In this document: piece by piece, positions 57,087-64,000 of the stretch
Layout of the letters: each line of letters opens with the position of its first letter
Position numbering within the stretch: the stretch's first letter is position 1
NCBI GenBank assembly: GCA_031378125.1
Contig: JANNDW010000285.1
Span: 6,004-70,003 of the forward strand
Reading direction: 5' to 3'
DNA: 64,000 nt
Source: LGRD01 sp031378125
Lineage (GTDB): Bacteria; Pseudomonadota; Gammaproteobacteria; Burkholderiales; Burkholderiaceae_C
Made by a program: the position numbers and the translations under genes
The notes under the pieces: model-generated
What the model was told of the DNA's origin: nothing
Databases searched by the model: none
What the model saw: only the letters and a program-made list of their open reading frames with translations

Positions 57087-57208
57087 TGAAGACTCCTTAG
57101 GTGAAGCGAACAGACTCAGGCCGATCGGATTTTAGGTTTGCGCATCGCCCGGTTTCCCAGGGATTTACCCCTGCGAAAACAGCGCAGTTCAAGCCCCGCC
57201 GAGATGCA

Positions 57209-58609
57209 TCAAAGCCCGGCGATCTTCATGCGCTCGATCAACACCGAGCCGATGGTCTTGGAGCCCATCGTGTAGACGTCGGCGCCGACCGCCGCGATGG
57301 ACTTGAACATGTCGCGCAAATTGCCGGCGATGGTGATCTCGTGCACCGGGTACTGGATGCGGCCGTTCTCGACCCAGAAGCCGGCCGCACCGCGTGAATA
57401 GTCGCCGGTCACGTAGTTCACGCCCTGCCCCATCAGCTCGATCACAAAAAGCCCGCGTCCCAGCTTGCGCAGCATGGCATCGAGGTCGTCGGCCGGATCG
57501 GTGAGTCGGCTTGTGAGCGTGAGGTTTTGCGAGCCCCCCGCGTGCCCTGTGGTTCGCATGCCCAACTTGCGCGCCGAGTAGGTGGACAGGAAGTAACCCT
57601 GCACCACGCCGCCGCGCACCACGTCGCGTGCGCGGGTCATCACGCCTTCGTCGTCGAAAGGCGAACTGCCCTTGCCCTTCAGGACATGCGGGTCCTCGCC
57701 GATGGCGATGTGTTCGGGCAAGACCTGCCGGCCCAGGCTGTCGAGCAGAAAACTCGACTTGCGATACAGCGCGCCTCCGCTGGTGGCCTGCACGTAAGCC
57801 CCCAGCAGGCCGGAGGCCAGCGTGGCCTCGAACAGCACCGGCACTTCACGGGTGGTGAGCTTGCGCGAGTTGAGGCGCGAGAGCGCTCGCTCGGCAGCGT
57901 AGCGGCCCACTGCTTCGGGCGCCGCCAGCTCCCGCGGCGCGCGCATCGAGGTGTACCAGTGGTCGCGCTGCATCTGGTCGCCACCCCGGCCGGGCACCGA
58001 GGCAATCGGAGCCACCGACAGCGAATGGCGCGAGCTCGCGTAGCCGCCGCGAAAACCGCGGCTGTTGCCCGCGAAAAAGTGCGATTGCTGCGCAGATACG
58101 CCCGCGCCTTCGGAGTTGGTGATGCGACTGTCCACCGCCAGCGCCGCCGACTCGCAGCGCAGCGCCAATTGCAGCGCACGCTCGGCGTCGATGTCCCAGG
58201 GATGGAACAGGTCGAGATCACGCAACGCGGCCTGGCCCAGCGCCATGTCGTCCTGATCGGGCAAGCCTGCGGCCGGGTCCTCGGCGGTGAAGCGGGCGAT
58301 GTCGTGCGCGGCGCGCACGGTCTGTTCGAGTGCGGCGCGCGAAAAGTCCGAGGTGCTGGCGTTGCCACGCCGCTGCCCGATGTACACCGTCACGCCGATC
58401 GACTTGTCGCGGTTGCGCTCGACGTTTTCGACTTCGCCCTTGCGAACCGACACCGACAAGCCGACACCTTCGGACACTTCCGCCGCGGCGTCGCTGGCCC
58501 CGATGGCCCGGGCGAAGGCGAGCACGTCCTCGACCGATTGCTGAAACTGCTCGCGCGCGAAGGCGAAGCCTTGGGGCGGTTGCGATGCGGGCTGGGGTGT
58601 GGGAGTCAT
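57209..58609 (-). CDS. pmbA: Metalloprotease PmbA/TldE
   Basis: This 466-residue protein is the TldE partner of TldD, which together process peptides such as microcin B17 in E. coli. It shows SVRKGEVENVERNRDKSIGVTVYIGQRRG and the C-terminal YVTGDYSRGAAGFWVENG. PmbA itself lacks the catalytic zinc site, which is in TldD. The ATG at 58609 is chosen over 58627. It is divergent from darP. Confidence 0.94.
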   Translation of the reverse strand: MTPTPQPASQPPQGFAFAREQFQQSVEDVLAFARAIGASDAAAEVSEGVGLSVSVRKGEVENVERNRDKSIGVTVYIGQRRGNASTSDFSRAALEQTVRAAHDIARFTAEDPAAGLPDQDDMALGQAALRDLDLFHPWDIDAERALQLALRCESAALAVDSRITNSEGAGVSAQQSHFFAGNSRGFRGGYASSRHSLSVAPIASVPGRGGDQMQRDHWYTSMRAPRELAAPEAVGRYAAERALSRLNSRKLTTREVPVLFEATLASGLLGAYVQATSGGALYRKSSFLLDSLGRQVLPEHIAIGEDPHVLKGKGSSPFDDEGVMTRARDVVRGGVVQGYFLSTYSARKLGMRTTGHAGGSQNLTLTSRLTDPADDLDAMLRKLGRGLFVIELMGQGVNYVTGDYSRGAAGFWVENGRIQYPVHEITIAGNLRDMFKSIAAVGADVYTMGSKTIGSVLIERMKIAGL

Positions 58610-58726
58610 GCGGGAATGGGGCGGCAAGGTTGGTGGCGGGACGCCGCGCCGCCAGAAGGCGGGGCCGCGCGGCTATCATAACGAGCCGCTGCCTGGCCCC
58701 TCCTCACTCCCGCCCGCCACCGCTCC

Positions 58727-59269
58727 ATGACTGCTGTGATGACCACCGATACCGAGCAAGCCCCTGCCGGCAACGCGCTCTACGGGCGGCCGAGCAAGAC
58801 CCGGCTCAAGCAGGATTCGCATGAGCTTCAAGAGCTGGGCGTTGCCCTGGTCGAGCTACCCGAAAGCCGCCTCGATGGCCTGCGGATTTCGGAGCCACTG
58901 CTCGACGCCGTGCGCGAGTACAAGCGCACGCGCAGCTTTGAGGGCCGGCGGCGCCAGATGCAATACATCGGCAAGCTGATGCGCCGCGTTGACACGGAGC
59001 CGATCCGCCAGGCCGTCACCGACATGCAGCTCGGCCGGGCGAAGGATTCGCTCGCGCTGCACCAGGCCGAGCGCTGGCGCGCCGAACTGATCGAGACCGA
59101 CGCGGCCCTGACGCGCTGGACCGTTGAGCACCCGCGCACCGATGTGCAGCAGTTGCGCAGCCTGGTTCGAAGCGCGCGCAAGGATGCGAAGGGGGTGCCG
59201 GAAAAGCGCAGCGGGCGGGCCTATCGAGAGTTGTTCCAGTTCATCAGGAATGCCAGCCAAGATGAGTGA
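58727..59269 (+). CDS. darP: Ribosome-associated protein DarP (YjgA)
   Basis: This 180-residue protein of the DUF615 family has SKTRLKQDSHELQELGVALVELP and RRRQMQYIGKLMR. It assists late 50S assembly. The gene is often next to pmbA, as here. An alternative start is 58739. Its stop lies within the mogA start region (8-base overlap). Confidence 0.94.
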   Translation: MTAVMTTDTEQAPAGNALYGRPSKTRLKQDSHELQELGVALVELPESRLDGLRISEPLLDAVREYKRTRSFEGRRRQMQYIGKLMRRVDTEPIRQAVTDMQLGRAKDSLALHQAERWRAELIETDAALTRWTVEHPRTDVQQLRSLVRSARKDAKGVPEKRSGRAYRELFQFIRNASQDE

Positions 59270-59852
59270 ATTCGAGCCGGTGGTCATCGGCCTGGTCTCG
59301 GTCAGCGACCGCGCCTCGGCCGGTGTTTACACAGACCAGGGCATACCGGCTCTGCAGGCATGGCTGGGCCGCGTCGTGCGCAACCCCGTCAGCTGGGAAA
59401 CGCGCTTGGTTCCGGATGTCGAAGCGACCATCAGCAACACCTTGCGCGACCTGGTCGATCGGGCGCACTGTGATCTGGTGCTGACCACCGGCGGCACCGG
59501 CCCGGCATTGCGCGACGTGACGCCAGAGGCCACACTGACCGTGGCCACCAAGGTCCTGCCGGGCTTCGGCGAACAAATGCGCCAGATCAGCCTGCGATTT
59601 GTGCCGACGGCCATTCTGTCGCGCCAGGTGGCCGTGGTTCGCGACAAGGCCTTGATCATCAACCTGCCGGGCCAGCCCAAGGCAATTGCCGAGACCCTGG
59701 AGGGCCTGCCTGAAGCGCGTCCGCCGGTGCCGGGCATCTTCGCCGCGGTGCCGTACTGTGTCGACCTGATCGGCGGCCCGTACATCGAAACCGACGAGAA
59801 CCTGTGCAAGGCATTTCGGCCGAAGTCGGCGCTGCGCACGCCGGCCGCCTGA
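59262..59852 (+). CDS. mogA: Molybdopterin adenylyltransferase
   Basis: This 196-residue enzyme adenylylates molybdopterin before molybdenum insertion. The substrate loop LTTGGTGPALRDVTPEAT and the start VIGLVSVSDRASAGVY are visible. It overlaps darP by eight bases. Confidence 0.96.
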   Translation: MSEFEPVVIGLVSVSDRASAGVYTDQGIPALQAWLGRVVRNPVSWETRLVPDVEATISNTLRDLVDRAHCDLVLTTGGTGPALRDVTPEATLTVATKVLPGFGEQMRQISLRFVPTAILSRQVAVVRDKALIINLPGQPKAIAETLEGLPEARPPVPGIFAAVPYCVDLIGGPYIETDENLCKAFRPKSALRTPAA

Positions 59853-59857
59853 GCCTT

Positions 59858-61537
59858 GTGGAACGCGCCCCTTCGGTCGAGGTGATTCACAGGCGGCGCT
59901 GGATGCAGCGCCTGGGTGCCTGGGTGGCGCTGGCCAGCTTGCACGTCTTCACACTGGCTGCCGAGCCCACGCTTGTGTTCACCGTCACGGTGGGAGACAC
60001 GCTGATCGGCCTTTCCGAACGGGTGCTGGTGGCGCCAGACGCATGGCGAGAGGTCGCTGCGCTGAACCGGCTGGCCCGCCCGAACCGGCTGCGTCCAGGC
60101 CAGGCGCTGCAGATTCCATTGCGACTGATGCGCTGGACGCCCGCCAACGCCACGCTGGTCAGCGTCAGCGGCGAAGTTTTGGTCGACGGCCGCGCCGGTG
60201 TGGCGCAGAGCACGATGACCGAAGGCCAGACCATCGAGACAGGCCCGGCGGGATCGGCCGTCGTCGAATTGGCCGACCAGTCACGCATCAAACTGGCCCC
60301 TTCAAGCCTGGTCGAGGTGCTGGCCAGCCGGCGCCACCCCACATCGAACGCCGCCGACAGTGCCAGCAGCCCGTCCACCGGGCTTTTTTCAGGGGCGTTG
60401 CGGCTGCTGCGCGGCTCGGTCGAGGTGTTTGCCACCCAGGTCTTGCGCGCCAAACCGCTCGAGGTGAGCACACCGACCGCGGTGGTCGGCGTGCGCGGCA
60501 CGCAGTACCGGGTCAACTTCGACGAAGCGGCCAACCGCAGCACCCGGGCCGGTGTGATCGAGGGCGCGGTTCGCTTTGATCTGGCCAAGGCCGCCGCCAG
60601 CGGGGCCGCGGTGGCTGCCGGCTTTGGCGCCGCGATCGACGCCACGGCAAGCGCTCCTTCGGTGGTCAAGCTGTTGCCGGCACCCGACCTGGCCTCCGTG
60701 CCCGAGCGCTTCGATCGACCGCTGGTTCGATTTGCTTTGGCAAGCGAATCGCAGCCCGTGCGGATTCAAGTGGCGGCGGACAGCGCATTCGACAAAATCG
60801 TTCTGGACCAACGCGTTGCGCCGGGTACCGAAGTGCGGCTGGCAGGCCTGGACGATGCGCAGTGGTACCTGCGCGCGCGCCGCCTCGATGGGCTGGGCAT
60901 CGAGGGGTATGACGCGGTGCGCCCGTTTGTTCTCAAGGCCAGGCCCGAACCGCCGGCCGCGACACAGCCGCGCCGCGCTTCCAAGCAGACCGTGGGCGCG
61001 GTCGAATTTGCCTGGGCCCAAAACCTTGAAGCCAGCAGCCAACGATTGCAGGTCGCGCGCGATGCGGCCTTTGGCGACATGGTGGCGGACCGCAATGCCG
61101 TGCCCGGCACATCGGTGCGCATCGAGCTCCTTTCACCGGGCGCGTACTTCTGGCGCCTGGCCAGCATTCGAGCCGGAGACGCAGGGCCGTTTGGCGACCC
61201 GCTGAGCTTCGAGCTGCGCGCCACACCCGAGCCGCCCAAGGGCGGGATGGCCTCCGACGGCGCATCTTTGGCGTTCAGCTGGACCGGCAGGCCGCAGGAC
61301 CGCCAGCAGGTGGAGCTGGCGCGCGATGCCAACTTTCAGACCCTGGTCGCCAGTGCGGAACTGACATCGACCGAGTGGGTTCTGCCACGGCCCGAGCGCG
61401 GGGGCGACTACTTCTTCCGCTACCGCAGCGTCGAGCCCGATGGCTTTGTCAGCGCCAACAGCGCGACCTTGAAGACCGAAGTCCCGAAAGACTGGCGCCC
61501 CCTGTGGCTGCTGTTGCCATTCCTGTTCGGGCTGTAG
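59858..61537 (+). CDS. LysM and FecR domain protein
   Basis: This 559-residue exported protein has a signal sequence (LGAWVALASLHVFTLAAEP), then a LysM domain (FTVTVGDTLIGLSERVL, about residues 40-85). A FecR domain follows with GEVLVDG and PTAVVGVRGTQYRVNF (about 105-230). Two or three repeated beta-sandwich-like segments follow (RLQVARDAAFGDMV, ELARDANFQTLV), and the last residues are hydrophobic. No sigma factor gene is next to it, so it is unlikely to be a FecR anti-sigma factor. The start is GTG 59858; ATG 59903 is possible. FecR proteins of this kind often pair with CHASE2 cyclases. Confidence 0.8.
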   Translation: MERAPSVEVIHRRRWMQRLGAWVALASLHVFTLAAEPTLVFTVTVGDTLIGLSERVLVAPDAWREVAALNRLARPNRLRPGQALQIPLRLMRWTPANATLVSVSGEVLVDGRAGVAQSTMTEGQTIETGPAGSAVVELADQSRIKLAPSSLVEVLASRRHPTSNAADSASSPSTGLFSGALRLLRGSVEVFATQVLRAKPLEVSTPTAVVGVRGTQYRVNFDEAANRSTRAGVIEGAVRFDLAKAAASGAAVAAGFGAAIDATASAPSVVKLLPAPDLASVPERFDRPLVRFALASESQPVRIQVAADSAFDKIVLDQRVAPGTEVRLAGLDDAQWYLRARRLDGLGIEGYDAVRPFVLKARPEPPAATQPRRASKQTVGAVEFAWAQNLEASSQRLQVARDAAFGDMVADRNAVPGTSVRIELLSPGAYFWRLASIRAGDAGPFGDPLSFELRATPEPPKGGMASDGASLAFSWTGRPQDRQQVELARDANFQTLVASAELTSTEWVLPRPERGGDYFFRYRSVEPDGFVSANSATLKTEVPKDWRPLWLLLPFLFGL

Positions 61538-61552
61538 ACGCGCCGCACCGCG

Positions 61553-62332
61553 TCATTTGACGAGTTGGTTGAGCCTCGCGGCATCGAACTGCTCGCTGGT
61601 TTGCGCGTCTTGAGGAACGCAGTCGCCGGAAGGCAGTTCGCGCGAGCGCGCCGACAGCTTTTCGATCGCCTGCCAGAGCAAGGTGATCTGGTGTTCGTGG
61701 CCCGAGGCGTTGTCGATCAGGCCCTTCATCGCCAGCGCCACCGGGTCGTCGCCCTGGGTGATGCCGTAGGCCGAGAAGCCCATCTTTTCGGCGGCCGCTT
61801 CACGCTGCGCATCAACTTTGGCGTGCAAGATGCGCGCGGGGTTGCCCACGGCCGTGGCTCCGGGCGGAACCTCCTTGAGCACCACGGCGCTGGCGCCGAC
61901 CCGCGCACCGTCGCCCACGGTAAAGCCGCCCAGCACCTGCGAATTGGCGCTGACGATCACGCCGCGGCCCAAGGTCGGGTGGCGTTTGGCCCCTTTTGTG
62001 AGCGAGGTGCCACCCAGCGTGGCACCCTGGTAGATAGTGCAATCGTCGCCGATCTCGGCGGTGGCCCCCACCACCACGCCCATGCCATGGTCGATGAAAA
62101 CACGCCGCCCGATCTTGGCGCCCGGGTGAATTTCGATGCCCGACAGGAACCTTGCCAGGTGCGAAATGAAACGCCCCAGCCAATAGAACTCGTGGGTCCA
62201 GAACCAATGGGCACGCCGGTGCAGCACCAGCGCATGCAGGCCCGGATAGCAGGTCAGCACCTCCCAGGTGGAACGCGCCGCGGGGTCGCGCTCAAGAATG
62301 CAGGCAATGTCTTCTCGAAGGTGCTGGAACAT
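61553..62332 (-). CDS. cysE: Serine O-acetyltransferase
   Basis: This 259-residue hexapeptide-repeat enzyme makes O-acetylserine for cysteine synthesis. It has GIEIHPGAKIGRRVFIDHGMGVVVGATAEIGDD and the repeats to the C-terminal region near NPARIL. The start ATG 62332 is preferred over 62347 because it matches the family start MFQHLREDI. The C-terminal extension is longer than in the short plant-like form. It converges with the LysM/FecR gene. Confidence 0.93.
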   Translation of the reverse strand: MFQHLREDIACILERDPAARSTWEVLTCYPGLHALVLHRRAHWFWTHEFYWLGRFISHLARFLSGIEIHPGAKIGRRVFIDHGMGVVVGATAEIGDDCTIYQGATLGGTSLTKGAKRHPTLGRGVIVSANSQVLGGFTVGDGARVGASAVVLKEVPPGATAVGNPARILHAKVDAQREAAAEKMGFSAYGITQGDDPVALAMKGLIDNASGHEHQITLLWQAIEKLSARSRELPSGDCVPQDAQTSEQFDAARLNQLVK

Positions 62333-62579
62333 GGTGACCGCCTCCAACCATCTGGGCCTGCCAGTGTAGCGACGCGGCGGTGTCCGCGTGGGCGCGAGGG
62401 CGGCCCGGGTTTGGCGTCTCTCCGCACCCTGCGCTCAAAAACGTGCGGGGACGACGTCACCTTGCTTCGGTACAGTAGCGCCCAGCGAGAAGCTGATTAA
62501 TCAAGCGTCGGCAAAGCGGCCCGGCGCGGCGGCAGCCCATCCTTCGGTCCCAGACTCACAGCCGCGAAAGACACGCCTC

Positions 62580-64000
62580 GTGTTCGAAGAGTCCACCGCC
62601 ACCACCTTCCTGTTTTCAGACATCGAGGGCAGCACCCGCCTGTGGGAGCAAAGCCCCGAGCGCATGCAGCAGGCGTTGGCGCAGCACGACGCAATTGCCC
62701 AGGCGGCCGTGATCGAGCATCACGGCCGGGTGGTGAAGACCACCGGCGATGGCATCCACGCCGCCTTCGAGAATGCGCTCGACGCGCTGCGCGCCGCGCT
62801 GCAAATGCAACTGGCGCTCGCCCGCCCCGATGCGACCCAAGGGCTGGCCTTGAGCGTGCGCTGCGGCCTGCACGCGGGCGCCCATCAGCGCCGCGACAAC
62901 GATTTCTACGGCACCGAGGTCAACCGTGCCGCGCGTGTGATGAGCGTCGCCCACGGCGGCCAGACGCTGCTGTCCAAGGCCGTGGCCGACCGCGTGATGG
63001 GCGATCTGCCGGGCGGCGTGACGCTGCGCGACCTGGGCCGCGTGCGCCTGCGAGACCTGACCAGCCCGGAACACGTCTACCAGTTGCTTCACCCGCAACT
63101 CAGGGCCGACTTCCCGCCGCTGCGATCGCTGGAAGCCACGCCGAACAACCTGGCCCAGCAGCTCAACTCCTTCGTCGGCCGCGAGCGCGAGGCCGCTGAA
63201 GTCAAGGCGATGCTGACATCGAACCGGCTGGTCACGCTGCTGGGCATGGGCGGCATCGGCAAGTCGCGCCTGTCGGTGCAACTCGGCGCCGAGGTGATGG
63301 AAGATTATTCCGACGGCGTATGGCTGATCGAGCTGGCGCCGCTGTCGGACCCGCAACTGGTGGCGCAGGCGGTGGCCTCGGTGCTGGGCGTCAAAGAGGA
63401 AGCCGGGCGGCCGGTGATCGACGCCCTGGTCAAGTTCGTGCGCGACCGGCAATTGCTGATCATCCTGGACAACTGCGAGCATGTGGTGCGCGCATGCGCC
63501 GAGCTGGCCAAGCAATTGCTGCAAGCCGGGCCCAGCGTGAAGGTGCTGGCCTCCAGCCGCGACCCGCTGCAGATCGCGGGCGAGACGGCTTACCACGTGC
63601 CGACGCTGTCGGCACCCGACCCCAGCAAGAAGATCACGCTGGCCGAGTTGGCCCGGCACGAAGCGGTGCGCCTGTTCATCGACCGCGCCACCGCGTCGCA
63701 ACCTTCCTTCAAGGTAACCGAGAAGAACGCCGCTGCAGTGACGGACATCTGCCACCGTCTGGACGGTATCCCGCTGGCCATCGAACTGGCCGCGGCGCGC
63801 ACCCGCGCGCTGTCGGTCGAAGCCATCTCTGCGCGCTTGACCGATCGGTTCCGGTTGCTGGTGACCGGCGACCAAACCGTGCTGCCGCGCCAGCGCACGT
63901 TGCGGGCCTTGATCGACTGGAGCTACGACCTGCTGCCGCCGAACGAGCGGGCGTTGTTTCAGCGCTTGTCGGTGTTCGCGGGGGGGTGGACGCTGGAGGC
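62580..64000 (+). CDS. Class III cyclase and NB-ARC-like ATPase (cut by window end)
   Basis: From a GTG at 62580 runs an open frame that leaves the window without a stop. The first 170 residues are a class III adenylate/guanylate cyclase domain (FLFSDIEGSTRLWE, TTGDGIHAAF, FYGTEVNRAARVMS). An ATPase of the STAND/NB-ARC type follows with P-loop GMGGIGKSRLS, Walker B LLIILDNCEHV and GIPLAIELAAARTRAL. Usual members continue with TPR or similar repeats. Key cyclase residues look partly conserved (SDIEGST, GDG), so activity is likely but unproved. It begins 248 bases after cysE's start, divergent from it. Confidence 0.9.
   Translation, partial: MFEESTATTFLFSDIEGSTRLWEQSPERMQQALAQHDAIAQAAVIEHHGRVVKTTGDGIHAAFENALDALRAALQMQLALARPDATQGLALSVRCGLHAGAHQRRDNDFYGTEVNRAARVMSVAHGGQTLLSKAVADRVMGDLPGGVTLRDLGRVRLRDLTSPEHVYQLLHPQLRADFPPLRSLEATPNNLAQQLNSFVGREREAAEVKAMLTSNRLVTLLGMGGIGKSRLSVQLGAEVMEDYSDGVWLIELAPLSDPQLVAQAVASVLGVKEEAGRPVIDALVKFVRDRQLLIILDNCEHVVRACAELAKQLLQAGPSVKVLASSRDPLQIAGETAYHVPTLSAPDPSKKITLAELARHEAVRLFIDRATASQPSFKVTEKNAAAVTDICHRLDGIPLAIELAAARTRALSVEAISARLTDRFRLLVTGDQTVLPRQRTLRALIDWSYDLLPPNERALFQRLSVFAGGWTLE

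Noticed and set aside
62616..63875. A 419-residue minus-strand frame
   Set aside because: It is antisense to the cyclase/ATPase, whose motifs are unmistakable on the plus strand.

Overview
This GC-rich window fits a betaproteobacterium of the order Burkholderiales (Rubrivivax/Leptothrix/Comamonadaceae-like). The evidence is gene order (addB-addA-trxA-rho; rlmE-ftsH-folP-glmM; pstSCAB-phoU-phoBR; the paa operon with a TetR regulator) and protein sequence style. No strain can be named. Genes are densely packed. I saw no rRNA, tRNA, insertion sequence, prophage or CRISPR array. Most of the window is core chromosome, with a few accessory-looking clusters.

Layout. 0-8 kb (minus strand): a pseudokinase-HDOD signalling protein, then the AddA/AddB recombination nuclease pair. 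A 19-codon coupling ORF and a 19-bp direct repeat lie between addB and addA. 8-12 kb (plus): trxA, rho (with a consensus promoter at the end of trxA and a hairpin-rich leader), rpmE2 with a strong terminator, and a GT39/ArnT-like membrane protein. 12-19 kb (minus): the phosphate regulon pstS-pstC-pstA-pstB-phoU-phoB-phoR, with a Pho box before pstS. A second Pho-box-like array faces a fasciclin lipoprotein gene. 19.6-25 kb: glmM, folP, ftsH and rlmE (minus), divergent yhbY, then greA. 25-31 kb: carB and carA (minus) and a Bax-inhibitor-1 family membrane protein. 31-37.5 kb: rlmD (minus), then a tandem glycine riboswitch controlling gcvT-gcvH-gcvP.

37.6-43.9 kb (minus) is the most unusual part. 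Seven co-oriented genes run: small His-rich lipoprotein, TlpA-like thioredoxin, DUF4266 lipoprotein, DUF3570 beta-barrel, ApbE-like flavin transferase, DsbD, TrxB. Together they could carry electrons from NADPH through thioredoxin and DsbD to the periplasm and outer membrane. The DUF3570 protein carries a flavinylation-like SGAT motif, and the ApbE-like protein lacks a metal-binding Asp. This is the best candidate for an undescribed system.

44-52 kb (plus): phenylacetate catabolism genes paaG-paaI-paaK-paaABCDE-paaR and a coupled HI0933-type flavoprotein, behind a perfect 22-bp palindrome that is the probable PaaR operator. 52-53.5 kb: rpsU, yqeY and a DUF442 phosphatase-like gene. 53.7-57 kb: TRAP transporter small and large permeases with a convergent substrate-binding protein. 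57-64 kb: pmbA (minus), darP-mogA-LysM/FecR protein (plus), cysE (minus), and a class III cyclase/NB-ARC-like ATPase cut by the window edge.
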